The notes beneath the pieces were generated by a model. That model did no database searches, was not told the origin of the DNA, and worked only from the letters and a program-made list of their open reading frames with translations. Shown piece after piece: positions 25,961-39,849 of a DNA stretch of 64,000 bases (position 1 is its first letter; the number at the start of each line of letters is the position of its first letter). The stretch is from positions 18,327,649 through 18,391,648 of the forward strand of contig NC_066315.1 of the NCBI RefSeq assembly GCF_022539315.1. Reading direction: 5' to 3'. This DNA comes from Serinus canaria. Its lineage: Eukaryota; Chordata; Aves; Passeriformes; Fringillidae. A program made the position numbers and the translations under genes.

Positions 25961-26630
25961 CACCCTGCCTCACTGCTCACTGCCTCACCGAGCTCTCTCT
26001 CAGCTGTGGCAGAACTGGAAGCAGGGGGTGGCAGCGTCTCATACACGGTGCTCCAAAACCCTCAGAAAGGACCTGGGGTTTCAAAACAAAATGCTGCCAC
26101 TGCCAGCGCCGCAGCATTCTCATTACAATTCCACAATATCTGTATCTCAGAACCTGGCAATTTTAATGACAAAGTACTGCGATGCCACCAAATATTTTTA
26201 GAACTAATAAAACCTCTGCAGAATATTTCCCTGGAATGCATTAGGATCCAATTTCTGCATTCATTAGTAATATCAGCTAGAATGTGGTGGATAGTTATTT
26301 GGAAAAAATGCACTCAATGTAAATTGATTTTGTATTATCAGGAATAATGTGGAGAGAGGCTTTTCCAGCTTGGCTTTTCCAGCTTCTTGAAGCTTCAGCC
26401 ATTGCACTGCCTGCTGCAGTTTATGCCCTAATCTTGTGAGATTTACATAGCATTTCAATTTTCAGTCTTGCCTGCATTTGCCAGGTGAGGGATTCTTATT
26501 ATACTTTACATTAATTCCAAATTCACACCACAACAACAGAAAAAAATATTGAGTACCGGCAAAGCAAGAGGCCAAACATGACTCAATTAAAATAATATGT
26601 ATCACTATTAATCACCTCTGCCTGTCCGTC
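25961..26630. other. Gene-free stretch
   Basis: AT-rich sequence between two GC-rich blocks. Nothing was recognised. A short direct repeat (ggcttttccagctt) occurs at about 26357-26384. Confidence 0.5.
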
Positions 26631-26639
26631 TACATTCCC

Positions 26640-27450
26640 GTGGTGGTGCCTCCCTCTGCAGCAGCAGCAGCATCTGTGAGTAAAGCCAGCTCTCATCCAT
26701 CCCTCTGCTCCTCCCTCCTCCCGCCGCCTTCCTGAGGGATGACGGGGAGCCCGGCAGAGTGGGAAGGAGCTCCAGGGGCAGTGCTGGGAGAAGCCCGGGC
26801 TGGAGGGGAGCCAGGCCAGTGCTGAGCCCTGTGCCGCCGTGTGCCGGGCTGCCCTCCCAGCTGGGCTGCCTGCTCAGGACGTCAGGACAGCCCGGTCCCG
26901 TCGGTCGCCAAACCGAGCGCTCCGTGTGCCCGCCGTGGAGCGAGCAGCCCGGTGCCAGCGGCCGTGTCGGGCTCGGATTTGTGCAGAGCTCAGCTGGCTG
27001 CCAAACGATTCACATTATTATTAAGAGTTAATGCACATAAGAATAAGGCAGGACTGACGACGAAGAACAAAAGCAGAGCAGTAATAACCACGCTCCGCAA
27101 AACAAACCCCCCTGGCTAAGCGAGCCAAAGAGGGCAGGGCTCCCGCACAATTTGCCACCAGCCAAATTGCCACCACCATCAGGTTAATGTGAGACCAGGC
27201 GGGGGCTGGCAGTGACAAAGGGGACGTTGGACGCTGAGGCAGGAGGGCTGGCCCTGGCTGTCACCTCCTCAGTCCCTGCCATGGCCCACGGTCCTGCGAG
27301 GGAGCTGAGGTGCAGAAACAGGGCGAGCTCTGGGGCGCACGGGGCCTCGGCCAGGGCGGCTGCCGGCGGCCGGAGCACAGGGTGAGAGCTGGGGCTGCTC
27401 CCCTCGGAAGCAGCCGACAGACTGACCAGCCCCAAACCTGCTCAGTGCAA
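26640..27450. promoter_or_regulatory. GC-rich block with CpG enrichment
   Basis: CpG-containing words are frequent at 26700-26990 and 27230-27440. There is no recognised exon. It may be a weak CpG island or a regulatory block. Confidence 0.4.
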
Positions 27451-27459
27451 AGCCCCCGA

Positions 27460-28920
27460 TGGTCCTGGAGGCCAGGTTGAACACAGATCACTTGGATCAG
27501 TCTCTCCCCTTTCCTGTGCTTCATGCAGTCCCTGGCATTTGCTCCAGATGGGAACGCATGACTGCTGGCTGCGGCCAACAGAGCCCTGTGCCTACACGGG
27601 CAGTGGGAGCCCTGCTGCCAGGGAAAGCCCAAGCACAGCAAGGGAGGGCAAGGCCAGTGTGTCCCCAGGTGACAGAAAAACAGAGCCCCACACACCGCAG
27701 ATTTGCACTAATGTGATTTTGTAAGTCATAACATGAGGCTGGTATTGCAATGCCCGTCCATGAAATTACGATGTTTTAGAAGAACAATCTTACTGCTCTC
27801 CTGCATCTGTCTAGCCAACAGCAGGTTCTGCCGCCCCCAAAATCATTTAAATGTGACCCAGGAAGCTTCTCTTGGAAAGAGCTTCAGTGAGGTCTCAACC
27901 TTTGATAGAAATGGCCAGGGCTGTGTGTGCAGGAAGTGATGCTGTCTTGTTCTCCCCACTCTTTTTTCCAGATAAGTCCTCTAAATGTCAGCATTAGCCA
28001 GAGCCTATAGCACAGAGACAGCAGTCACCAGAAACCACAGATAGCTTGGTTCAAAGGAGAGCAAGGAAAACCATGCACCAGTTTACAGCAAGCATACGTG
28101 TTTGATCTGGCTGTGCTAGCTGCTCACAAAGTGCCCAACCCACTGTGTATGGGCTCCATTTCATTTGAATAAAAACACTTCGGGTAGCCATGGAGGAAAA
28201 GAAACAACTTGCAAGAAGCACTAGTTAGTTTCACAAGAGTAATCACTCATCTGAAACTGGTAACAAAAAAATGGCCCTGTAGCCAAGCACATCTAACTTC
28301 AGCCTGACTAATTTGTAACTGGTTATCTCTTTGTGAACAGTATGTTGAATCTAATCTGGGGAAAAGTGGGTAATTAATGAATCAGTCAATGACACCAGCT
28401 CAGTTAGGGACAAAGCACGGTATCTCTTCTAGCTTGGGACTGTCATTTGTTGCAGATGATCAAACACCTAAAGAAAGAACATATTTGCTGAAAAATGTAC
28501 TGAGCCAGGCAGATCCAGAGGCATTTGCAACACAGCTGGGCTTGGCTGCTTCCCTGGGTTACTGCTGTACCACAGCTTTCCTCTACTGAAACAGCAACAC
28601 AAGATGACACATCAGGCAGGTTAGTACTAAAAGAAATTATTTTTCTCTCCATTCTCATTGCTGAAACTGCCGGGAGAGGCATTTCCGATTTCCCTCTGCA
28701 GTAGCAGCTCTGGCCACCATGTAGTTTATCTGACCTTTGGCTATGCCACACCATGAAATCAGACACCACCAGGAGGGGGGCCAGAACAAAGCCTGGAGAG
28801 ATTAATAAGAGCATTATTTGCGATGTGGCACAGGGCCATGAGTCACCGTGCAGCCAGGCTGCTGCACCTTCTGGCTACAGGAACAGCCCAAGATCTGCAT
28901 CAAGCTTTCTGCTTACAAAA
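27460..28920. other. Gene-free stretch
   Basis: Mixed-composition sequence. No exon, RNA or repeat was recognised. Confidence 0.5.
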
Positions 28921-29030
28921 TAAGAACCCCCCCCCCCCAAAAAAAAAAAAAAACCAAAACAAAATCACACCAACAAAAACCCCACAAAAACAAACAAACA
29001 AACAAAAAAAACCCCTACCAACTTTACTTC
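28921..29030 (+). repeat. C-run, A-run and A/C low-complexity tract
   Basis: A run of 12 C (28927-28938) is followed by 15 A (28939-28953), then irregular A/C words (aaaccaaaacaaaa, aaaaaccccacaaaaacaaa). It is similar in type to the tract at 48796-48905. Such tracts often mark polymerase slippage or a decayed retroposon tail. Confidence 0.85.
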
Positions 29031-29699
29031 AGTTCTTTTAACAAAAAGCTCATCAAATGAATGAATGGGGAAAGAAAAAAAAAACTTCAACTGGTAGGGG
29101 AGAAAATATAAAACATAAAGTTAATGTGTGACTTTCATTCAAAAGGGTCTATTCTTCTCATGATTGTTTGGGGCTTTGGGGTATTAACCAATAAAGAAAA
29201 AATTCTGCTTGTTCAGCCTGATGTTAATGTTGGTGCAGTACTTTCATTAGTACAGAGATTTGCTCACATTGTCCCTCTAATACCTTCCACCTTCACAGCT
29301 GCAGCATTCTAGGGTGCAAATGCAGTTCTCTATGGCAAACAGAACTTCATCTTCTGATGTCATCATGTGCAGATGGCTTGACTCGGAGAACACTAGATTC
29401 TGTGCAGGTCAGGTTCAAAGAGCTTGAGGATAAAGCAATATATATGTAATTATTATTATTACAGTTCTATACCAAGCCCAGATAATAAGAAAATGAATTA
29501 GATTTCTTATCTTTGACTGTATTTTACTGTAAGGTTAGAGATCAGTGACATCTTGATTAGGAAACAAGAATGATATGAATCAAGAGATTCAAAATTAATC
29601 AAGAAGATGTGTATCACAGTGAATCAAAAATGAACAATATGAGTTGTGCTCTGTGTTAAAGAGTTCTCTGACTGTACCAAGCTCCAGCAGGAAAGCTGG

Positions 29700-31465
29700 G
29701 ACTGGAATGAACCTCTGGGTGAGGAGCAGAGGGGACAGACCTGCTGGGAACAGGGCAGCCTCTCACAGCATGTCCAGCCAGGAAGAGCCTGTGAACGGGG
29801 CTTTCTACAGAAAACTGGCAGAAATGTCTCCTAGTCTGATTCTTACAAAGCATTTCAAACCAGGCATCTGCTGGAAGGGTAACACAGCAATGACCAGGCA
29901 ATCCAGGAGCTCCTTTTACAGCACAAGTGATAATTCCATCATCTGAATGCTGGAGGGGACAGCTGGGGATTACACTTGACTTCCAGTGGTGAGCATGGTC
30001 ACAGTATCAGTCTGGATTTATCTTCTGTCACCATTTTTAAATTCAGGTTCCAGAACAAGGCTGGGAAGGTAAGCTACAGAATAATTACTCTGGATTTCAG
30101 AAGAAGAAACTTTAGTTTACTCAGAGTTGCTAAATAAAATCCCTTGGGATGCAACCATGGAATGGAAATGTGCCCAGAAGTTCTGAACGATTTTTAAAGA
30201 CAACTTACTGAGCAGCTCAGCAAAAAATGATCCTGTTGTGCAGGAAGAAGGGATTTCAGCAGAATATTTAATTGGCTACAGAAGCATCTTGTTGATGAAA
30301 CCAGATGCAAAAAGGGAGCATACAAGAGACTGACATGAGGCACAGCACACATTTCCAGAAAGAACTGGCCAGTGGGATTGTAACACCAGTCTGTGTCAGC
30401 TGTCTAGACTGGGGAAGTCCCCAATGTCTGGAAAAAGTCTAACACCACACGTATCTTTAGAAAGCCAGGAAAGGAAACTGGGGAACTGCCTGTTGGTCAC
30501 CATCATCTCAATCACTAGAAGATCAAGGAGGGTGTCCCTCTTGGGGTCCACACTGAAGACCATAAAGGACAAAAACTTATTTGGGAACAAGTAGTATGGA
30601 CTTACTTATGGCAAACTGAAATTGACTGACCAGCCTGCTTTCTAAGATGAAATTGCTGAATGTGTGGAGATGAAAGTGCTGGCTGTACTGTAAGGTTTTG
30701 ACACCATTCCACACAATATCATTTGGAAGCTTAGAGGGTGTAGGCTAAAAAAACAGGTTGGAAGAGGGACTTAAAACTGTCTGGTCATGCCTGACAGGTC
30801 ACCAGCAACCAGAGGTGCACCTATGGGGTCAGTACCAAAATCCACACTGTTCAGCATCTTCATCAGATACCTTGATGGTGACACAGATTTGTTGATGACT
30901 TAAGCTGCCTGCACTGGCAAACAGCAAAGCATCCACACAGAGGCTCCTTTATGTACTTGAGATCTGGGCCAACAGACACCCCATGATGTTCAGCAAGGAA
31001 AGATGATCTGCTCCAGGCTGGGAAGCACCTCGCTGAGGAGCCGTCCTGGTTAAAGGAGTTGGGGATTGCAGAGGGCATAAGGCCAGAAGTGTCAGTTTGG
31101 AAAGGGTCCAGTAAAGCACTGCTGAGACCATCAGAGGCCTGGAGCAACATGAGAGGGGCTGAGGGAGCTGAGCCTGTTTAATCTGGTCAAGGGAAGGCTA
31201 AGGGCTGCTGGAACAGGGTGGCTATACAGAAGAGAGGCAAACTTGTCTTCTTCCTGCTAAAGGCTGCACATGCTGAGGTTGGACAGGACATGTTCACTGG
31301 GAGGGCAGGGTAACCCTGACACAGGCTGCCCAGAGAGCCTGTGCAACTTCTGCTCCTGAAGGTGCTTCAAGGTTCAGCTGTAGTGTGGCTGACCTCATCC
31401 ACTATTGGTCACAGCCCCATTTCAAGCAGGATGTTGACCTAGATGAACTCCTTGATTCTAGAAGT
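29700..31465 (+). mobile_element. Long, decayed CR1 LINE copy (ORF2 endonuclease to 3' region)
   Basis: In multiple broken frames the order follows CR1 ORF2. An endonuclease segment lies at 29707-29890 (NLWVRSRG; EEPVNGAFYRKLAEMS; ICWKGNTA). LDFRRRNFSLLR lies near 30090-30125. A linker motif TGEVPNVWKKSN lies near 30411-30446. The reverse-transcriptase segment DTIPHNI lies near 30700-30720. A block equivalent to PVTSG..GSVLGP..FNIF lies at 30797-30880, and the catalytic F-x-D-D box is still readable as FVDD at 30888-30899. A CR1-like 3' region ends near 31465 (acaggctgcccagagagcct near 31320). Many stops and indels show it is inactive. At ~1.8 kb it is the longest CR1 copy in the window. Confidence 0.8.
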
Positions 31466-32594
31466 AACTAAATAAAATTATAACAATATAAATGATAGAA
31501 AAATATTATTATAAATAAGATTAAGTGAATTCATTTCCAATTTGCAAGAAGGTAGCTGAATAAGCACAATTTCTTATTTTTGCACTGCACAAAATATTTG
31601 GGACAGTGATTCCTGAGTAGGTGTTAAAAACTCCAAAATCAGGGCAACAGTATGCAACAAGGAGGAAAGATTCTAACCCAAATAGTCAGCTTGATCATTT
31701 GCATGGGCAAACCATAATCTTTCCAATGCAGCCAAAAGCAAGCTCAGACACATAGAAGGATGAAAGACTCACAGCAGAAGAGAGCCCATGCTGATGAACC
31801 AGGATTAGGGAAAAGACAAGGGTACAGGCCAAGTATGATGCAGTACATTATGTCAGCTCTGACACTGCCCTTCATGGGCTGTTCTGTTCAGGCCACCTCC
31901 TAAGTGGAACACAAATGAACAGGAGAGAGTCCTAGAGGCTACAAAACACCTTACAGTGAGAGATGGAAACATTTCAGAATGGTATCTTCTCAAAGGTGAA
32001 CACAGTGGAGAATGCTGCACTGGTCTGAAGAGACAACCCCACATTTCTCAACCACACAGGGGAAAAACTGAGTTTTGCTGCTTCTAAGTTGAAAAGAAAA
32101 GAGCCTTTATGGGCACTTTGAAGTGTTTTCCTCCATCTCCTACACAAAGGCAGAGCCCTGCAAGCCCATGTCAAGCCCACCAAGCCTGTGCCAAGCCCTG
32201 CAAGCCCCTGCTCCTGCCTCTGCCCCAGAGCAAACTCAGTGGACTGTGGGCATGGACAGCAGGGACATGGTTCTACCTCTGCAGAACTCTTCTCCCGCTT
32301 CCAGGAATTTGCTTTCCTGGCGCATCTGCCTGTTCTACCCTCACCCAATACAGAGTTTGGTCTCCACATATTTAGACAGGGAACACAGACTCAGAACCTC
32401 TTAAAGCTTTCCCAAAGGCTTGAAGTTGAAATTAGATCAGTTGAAATAGGAAACAAGCCTCAGTTGTGTACACAACATATATACAAAATAAAATCAGTGG
32501 TGATTGGTGAGTAAATGCTGTTAAACTGAGTGTATGTTTGTCCCAAAAGCTGGTGTTCTCTGCAACTATTAGTCTTGAAACATGACTTACCTCT

Positions 32595-32672
32595 GCGTTG
32601 TCTAGGTGGGAGGTCAGCTAGATGAGCACTCTGGGTCTTTCCAGCCTCAGATTCAGTGGCTCTGCAGAAATT
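32595..32672 (+). mobile_element. Possible CR1 3' tip remnant
   Basis: The stretch gtcagctagatgagcactct followed by gggtctttccagcctcagat resembles the last 60 bases of CR1 (a gacTagatgatctc...ggtcccttccaacctca pattern). It is short and diverged, so this is tentative. Confidence 0.3.
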
Positions 32673-35600
32673 ATGTGTCAGAGGGTTTTTCTCATCAGAG
32701 CCAGACTGAGAGCTTGAAATCCACATGGTTACTGACAACTCCCAACTGTCAGTAAAGCTGTTTTGTAGAAAGTGTTACATGACTGATGTCTCTACAACTG
32801 CACTTTTCCAAACAGATGGGGGAAAAAAAAGGCACCGGTCTCAAATCAAATTAGTCTTGATGGATTACGCAAAAAAAACTTAACACATGCTCCACATTTT
32901 GAGAAACTTCTAAATATAACATCTCCATTGAAAACACAGTATATGAGAGTGCTAAAAATACATAAATACACATCTATAAAACAATTTTCGCATTGCAGAA
33001 TGAGGACCACTACAAGGGGCCAGAAAAATAACATTTTCTCGATGCAGGAGCCCCATGTCAGGGCTGCCACACCTTGTTTAACCTCACAGATAAGCTCATT
33101 TTTGAAAGCTTACAGTTTGACTTCTCAAGGTTTGTCTCAATGGGACATAGGGCAAAGATAAAAATGTTCCCATTGTGACTGATGTTGTAATTGCATTCAG
33201 AAACAATAAATCCGTGACATTAAGGAAAAAAATTCAAATAAGCCACAAGAGAAAATATGGTATTTAAATTTTGTTGCAGCTGGAAACGTACTGTAATAAA
33301 GAATTAACAGGTGAGTCTTGGTCCACACCCTGGGTGTTTTCATTATAATTAGACTGGGTGTGATTTTATTTTATTATACTGGTAAAATATTTACTGTACA
33401 TGTGATTTTACTCACATAAAGGCATGATGCATCACCATTTCAGGAAAGAGATACAGCAATGTAAGAATAGCACCTTAGTAAACCTGTGTACCTCCAAGTA
33501 ATTGTGCTGGTTTAAATGGAGGCATGCATTCAAGGGAACACATTGTATACATTCAAATAGGTTCTTGGAAAGTTAGAGTTTGCAATTACTTTTAGACATT
33601 AATAAAAAAGCAGTCTCCAAGAAGAATTAGCAGAATAAAAAAATGGAGAATTGATACTTGGACAAACAAAAAAGTCAGGAATTTCTTCTGAATAATTTCA
33701 AATTATACTGGTAAAACAGGCCCTGAATGTATAGCAAAAAGGGCCTCTATAACAGAGGAATTATTTTCCCAGGAAAATTACATTTGGATTCATTTATAGC
33801 CTTTTTTGTACTCCAAGTGATAAAAAGTAAATCACATCTCTAGGTTCTTTACTCCATGTAGAACCTGCTTTGAAGGAATGAACAATGACAGCTTCCTAAT
33901 TACTATTTTGAAAGCAATTTTTAAAATAAGAAAAAGAGTCTCCCATGTAATTATCAAAAAGAATTCATATCATTTCAGGAACAACAGCAAGAAAATTTGA
34001 CTGTAGCCTCCTACCTGGTACAGGGCCAGGGAGCTGTCTTTGGTAAGACTGTGGTAGCCAGAAGGGGCATAAAAGCCATTGCAGCAGTAGATGTTAAAAA
34101 CATTTGCATGAAGGACAATTTTGTTCCTCTTGTCAGTGAGCACGTGCCAGGCCATCTTACCTGGCTGGCTAAAGACCAGTGCAGCTCTGTGAGAGTGGCA
34201 GAAGAACGTTCATTTTTCCACTGAGAACACCCAGAGTTACCACTGCATGGAAAGGCACCTGCAGTTCCTGCAATAACAGAACTGTTACTGGGGGCACTGA
34301 TATAAGATCAACTAGTGCCTAAGCAGTGCTTTTTTTGTCCTCAGCATGTTTTACAAACATGAATTCGATTCAGCACTGGCTCATGGCAGCGTGCAGCAGC
34401 AGCCAGATGGGGCTCACTGCCCCCCAGGCACCCCCAGGGCTTTGAGGGACGTTTGTACCGTGGGAGGTGCTGCCTGGGAGAGGACCTTGCTCAGGCATGT
34501 GCTGAGTCAATGTGTTTCTCTGGCAGCCTGTACTGGCAGAACAATTATAGTGGCCAAAGAGTTATTTATAACTGTCCTCCCGCAGCAGGATTCTTGAGGG
34601 AGGATGTTGGTGTGAGCACTGCTATTCCATGCACACACACAGCCACACACACCACAGCCGTGTGCAGAACCATTCAGGGCATGCAGAACGCTCCTCTGAC
34701 ATAAGTGCTGGGGCTCATTTTCCAAGGAGGTCACTCATACAGGGCGAAGAAAGAATGCAGCTCCAACCACAGTCAGTCCACACCTCGTGCAAAAGTCTGG
34801 AGGCCTCCCCACAAAGTGCCACAACTTCTCCATGAACTCATCAGGACTGACAGCATGGTTAAGCCTCTGACCATACAAACAAACCCTAATGCTAATGTGG
34901 CTTCACTCACTTTGGCTTGCTTTAGACTCACCTCCTCTCAGAAAGCAGCCACCATGCAGCTTCTGAAGCCCATATAGGAATGGGGAGAAGGCAACTTGTT
35001 TTGAAAAACTCTGGGCTCAGACTGTCACCCTGCAGGAAAGCCACCCCCACTGGATGCAGTCAAGCCTCGCTCCCTGTTGGCTGCAGCCCCTCTGCTTGCT
35101 CATGTGGAACAACTTACAAAATCAGACCAGGACTTAACCAGTCTAACTAGTAATCTACCACAGGTGAAGATTTACTTCCACAGTATTCTTACTTTCTTGT
35201 ACTCTAGAATATGGATGAACCAGGCAGAAAAATTAAAGGATCTAAAATTGCAAAGGCAAATGCTCAATCTGCAAAATGTGGTGGCACGCATGGGGCCTCC
35301 CACACCAGCATGCCTTCGTTATTGTCCAGGCTGGGAGCAGGTTGGCAGGAACAGAAATAGTCCTTCGGCACTCCAGAATGTGTGCTGTGAGTTTCTCTTC
35401 TTTGTTTTGCAGCTTCCAATGTGAGCATGCAGCCTGCCTGTCTGCTGTGAGAAGGCTCTGCAGCAGAGGAGACACTGCTTCTTGCACTGAGGTTTTGCAC
35501 ATTTTCTTTTCCTAGCATTTCCCTGTGCAGGGGAAAAATGTGCATTTTGCTCACTGTGCACAGAAAATGTAAAGACACTGGGAAAACATGATAGGGTTTT

Positions 35601-37110
35601 TTACTAACTCTTTCAACAAGCCAACATAATGGTAAAGAAAGACCAAAAGCAAAATCTCTGAGAGAGAGAAAACAAAGCCTGTCTCTCTTCCATTTGAATC
35701 TCAGGGTCCTGCCAGGCAGGCATGATGCTTCACACATTTAAAGATGCAAAGCACATAATAGGAGCTATATCATAGGGGAAATAAATATGTCTGCATGCAT
35801 TCCAAAGAATGCTAGGCCAAGCACAAGCCTTTCTCCACCGTTTTCCTTCGATACACAGATGTGTTTTTTTGTGAACTACCACAATGGTAAAAGGAGGAGC
35901 TGCAAAAGAGAGACAGGTGACTGATTCAAAAATTGGGATTAAAAACCTCTTGCACACAGGCTAGAGATGTAATCTTCTGTATTGATGGCACTGAATTAAG
36001 AAGGTTTCATTCATGGTGATTCTCTATTTCAGCTACACAAACACAGGTTTGCTTCAGGGGGCTCAGAGAAGCAAGCAAGACTTCATAACTCCTCTGTGTC
36101 AGAGTGTGATGGCTGGTTTTCATTCCAGACAACATAAGGGATGTACTGCAGCTACCAAGGCGCCAGTGTCAAAGAACCAGCAGAGATGTTGCCCTTCAAA
36201 ATTATTTTTATTCTGACATTCATGTGCTTTATATATATTCATGTTATATTTTCTTTTTAAAAAAAGGAAAAAAAAGGGGGGAAAAATCCCTATCCTTAGT
36301 GGCACTAAAATTAGCAATGCCTAGAATAGATACCAAAATTGTCTTCTTCCCCATTTATTTTGCTCAGATGTGAATGACGCTGCACCAAGCACAGAAAAGG
36401 AGCATATTAGTCTCATTCTACTGGAAAAACAAGCACATTACATTGCTGAAATGTCAAGTTTCCACCATGCATTTGATAATAGATTGTGTGCTCAGTTTCT
36501 TGCATGCATTGTAGCAGCCCACTGAAGAAATGCTCTGCCCCTGCCAGCAGTAGCTGCCCTTTGGACTGAACTGCTTCAGCCAACCGGGGCTTTACCAGTC
36601 ACACTTTCAGGTGTGGCCTGGCCTGTCAGATGGGTGGGTATTTCAAAAATAGTTAATACTTTTTTTAACAACAGAATTCTACACCCGACTGATCTTTCTT
36701 TATTTTATTATCCTGCAATTTTCCATCATGCACTCTTCCCACAAAGATTTTTGGCTACTGTAGCAGGTGAAAGGTCACACCTGGACATCATCCATCACCG
36801 TGGCCTTTTCTCCACACTGCCATTGCATGGGTGGCTATTTGTTCAGCAGGCTGTGGTAAGCAGGTAGGGACAACTCCAGTGAGAAGGGCTGTACACTGCC
36901 AATGCAGGTCCCCAGATGACTTCCATCATAATTTTAAGGCTCTGCATGTCACGAAATGCCCTGACATTAAGTTTCAGTCTGTTTCAAATTATACCAAATG
37001 CACATAAATCTCATTCAAAGAGGTCCTCCTCAGACACAGGCTGTGACAAGCTCAGGGAGAGGAGAACTACATAACTAGGAAGGATTGTTAGATCCTAGTT
37101 ATCATTTGGG

Positions 37111-37130
37111 AAAAAAAAAAAAAAAAAAAA
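37111..37130 (+). repeat. Poly-A run
   Basis: A run of about 20 A flanked by ttggg and gaagaaac. No upstream retroposed gene was recognised. Confidence 0.9.
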
Positions 37131-39849
37131 GAAGAAACACACCTAGAGTACCTTTCTTCACCTCACTTACCAAAAACCAAGACTGGAAAGTATCTGTGAC
37201 CATACACATCTTCTGTGAAAACTCTGGAGAGGAACTGGCTTCTAGAAATACCTTCCTTTAAGCTGCAGCCTTGTGAAACCTGCTTGTCTTCAAAGTCTTA
37301 CAGCAGTGGTTGAGCTCTCATGCTGTGCTGTTGGCTGCCTGGGTTTAGACACACTGTTGCTGCAGGCTAGAAAATAAACGTGGGGTCAGTACCCGAGGGA
37401 TGTGTGTGTAAGAGGAGAGGAAGGAACCTGTATCTATGAGAAGTGACCTGCTTAAAGAGCCCCAGTCACTCCTGTTTCTCTTCTCCCACCTTGCCCCCTC
37501 CTCAGGCAGTGTGGGATGCCACATTGTGCAGAAAAATCAGTGAAGGAGAAAGACTAACACACCTCCAGGCACTGGAAAGCAGTCAGCGTTTCCAGGAACA
37601 AGAAGGGCTTAAAGCAGCAGTGAGCACAGAGAAGATGTTACCAGCTTGATGGAGGAAAGAAGCACTATAAGAAAACAAGAAAAGAAAGTGGACAAATTAG
37701 CTGAATACATTTTCTGGTGAAAACAGCTGGATGAGCATCTCTGGAGACTAAAACCTAGAAACAGAATGGAGAGATCATCATCATCTGTCCATGTTTATAA
37801 TAATGACAGATATGACAACCCATCCAATGCAAGCATTCCCATCCTGCTGTGGCACTTTCTCTTCCCAGAACAAAACTCCTTGGCAGTTGCATCAAGGACA
37901 ACAAAAATTTGACATTTTACTTCTGCCTCTTGTGGTTTTACTTACTGTTTGCTATTTCTTTTTTGCTTTTGTATTTTCCTATTTTGGTGATGATCAGGAA
38001 AGAGCATTATCTGCAAAAGTGCATTGCTACCTCACAGTCTCTTTTACAAGCTGGATCCTCTCAGAGGCTCCATAGCAGCACTTGTCCCTCATTAGGTGTC
38101 ATATAAGGCACCTGCTTTAATACTCAAGTATTAAAAACTTTCCATTGTGGTGTTTCTGTAGCCCAAAGGGTTTGTATTTAGCTATGTTATTCAGTTTTGT
38201 GCTCATGCCTTCTGTTAAATCCTGATCTAGATGATTTGAGAGTACAGTCCCTCCCTTCCCCCTTCCCTCCAATACACTCCCAGTACAGATATTCCCACCA
38301 CACTGTAGGGAATATCTCACCAAGTACCAATTATGTATCAACAGCGGGTATGAGACCCATGACAGAAGTTGTGCTCCACCTAATCTCTACACATCTCTGT
38401 ATTTCACTGACCTTTGTATGAGGAGCCATGTAAAATGCCTTGTCCCTCTGGAGGGAAGAGGGGGAGAAATAACTGGCTCCTGAGTACTCTCTTCAGAAGT
38501 TCAGCAAATGTGTTTTGAAGTTGAAATAAATTAGTTACTGACACTCCTCTGGATGGTGGTTTCCAATCTTGAGCAGAGCTCCACTTTGCCCCTGAGTACC
38601 ACCCACCCACACCCCTCAGTCTCAGGCTGCAGGGATGGGGAGGGCAGCCTGGGCTGTCAGCGGGCTGGCAACCTGCCATCGCAACTCACAGCCAATAAAT
38701 GGACTTCAGAAGGGGCCCTGGGAACTGCAGACCAGGAAGTTTGCCATCCATCCTTACTAATGGCAGTAGAGTCTGAAAAAATAAAGTCACTGTAGACAAG
38801 GATAAACATGGTCTCTTGGGAACAAGGCAGTGTGGTCTCTGCAGAGAGAAACCCTGACTCACCAACCCACCATAGCCCTCAGAGTGCACCAGAAAAGACA
38901 GGGAGTGGGTGCAGCAGACACAGAACTGTCCAATTCTGAAAACACTTTTGATTAGGTTCTATAACAAAGTAATCATAACAGAGAAACTAACTCACCACAT
39001 GATGAGAATACTCTTTACAGACAGAAAATTGGAGGCAGGGCATGAAGCAAAATATGAGACTCAAAAGCCACTTTTCAGGGTGAAAAACAGGCATCAACAA
39101 GATCTCCACACTGTGAGATTGATGGTGGGACCGCCTTTACTTGACATTTTCAGTGAGTACCTGAACAGGGAATGTACAGTGAAGTCCTTAAGTTTGTATG
39201 TCACACAGTTCTTTCGGGCTACTAAGAGGACTTCCACAAAACTGGGTGAGTTGGCAATGGCTCTATAAGCAGACGCCAGCAGGCTGAGGCAGTGATGAGC
39301 CTCTACCCCCCAAACCCAGGCACTGGGGGTGCTGGGGGCGTGCAGAGGATGGGCTCACCTGCTCTCTGTAGGCAGCACTGTCAGACTCAGGGCTGGATGG
39401 ACCACTGATCTGACATAGCAGTCGGTGCCTTACATTCTTAAATGTGCTTCTGCACACCATTCCCAGACACTTCCCGCTTTCAGTGCACACTGATGGAGCA
39501 GAGTCCCAGCCTGGCACCAAGGCTGAGATGTAAAACCCATGCAGTCCATTGCTGCAGTCCCCAGAGCCAGTACTGCCTATTCCATCCCTGTCTTCCTGTA
39601 GCTGCCCGGCTGGCAGGCTGACCTGCCAGGCACACTAAATATAAACCCTTTAAGGACCACAGAACAGTTAGAGAAGGAAACAGACCATGCAGCTGTGCTT
39701 TGCACACGTGCATTCTCTCACTTCCTTCTTCCCCATTATCAGACCTTCCAGAGCAAAGGTCTGCTCAAAACCGACAAGCTGGAGATCCCAGCTTTCACCT
39801 CCTCACCTTTCCCTGGATTTCTCGGGGGTTTGGTGAGCATAGTTTTAAT

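Larger units (their letters stand above)
31470..39840. other. Large gene-free region
   Basis: No exon was recognised in 8 kb. It contains a degenerate aagccc-type repeat (32160-32215), a possible CR1 tip at 32595-32672, a CA-rich stretch at 34628-34662 and a 20-base A run at 37111-37130. Open frames (up to 157 codons, 35737-35264 minus) show no domain. Confidence 0.55.

Noticed and set aside
38909..39268. 119-codon plus-strand frame with a segment (GPPLLDIFSEYLNRECT) faintly like a LINE reverse transcriptase
   Set aside because: The similarity is limited to a few residues and no other CR1 landmark is present on either side. Too weak to call a repeat.
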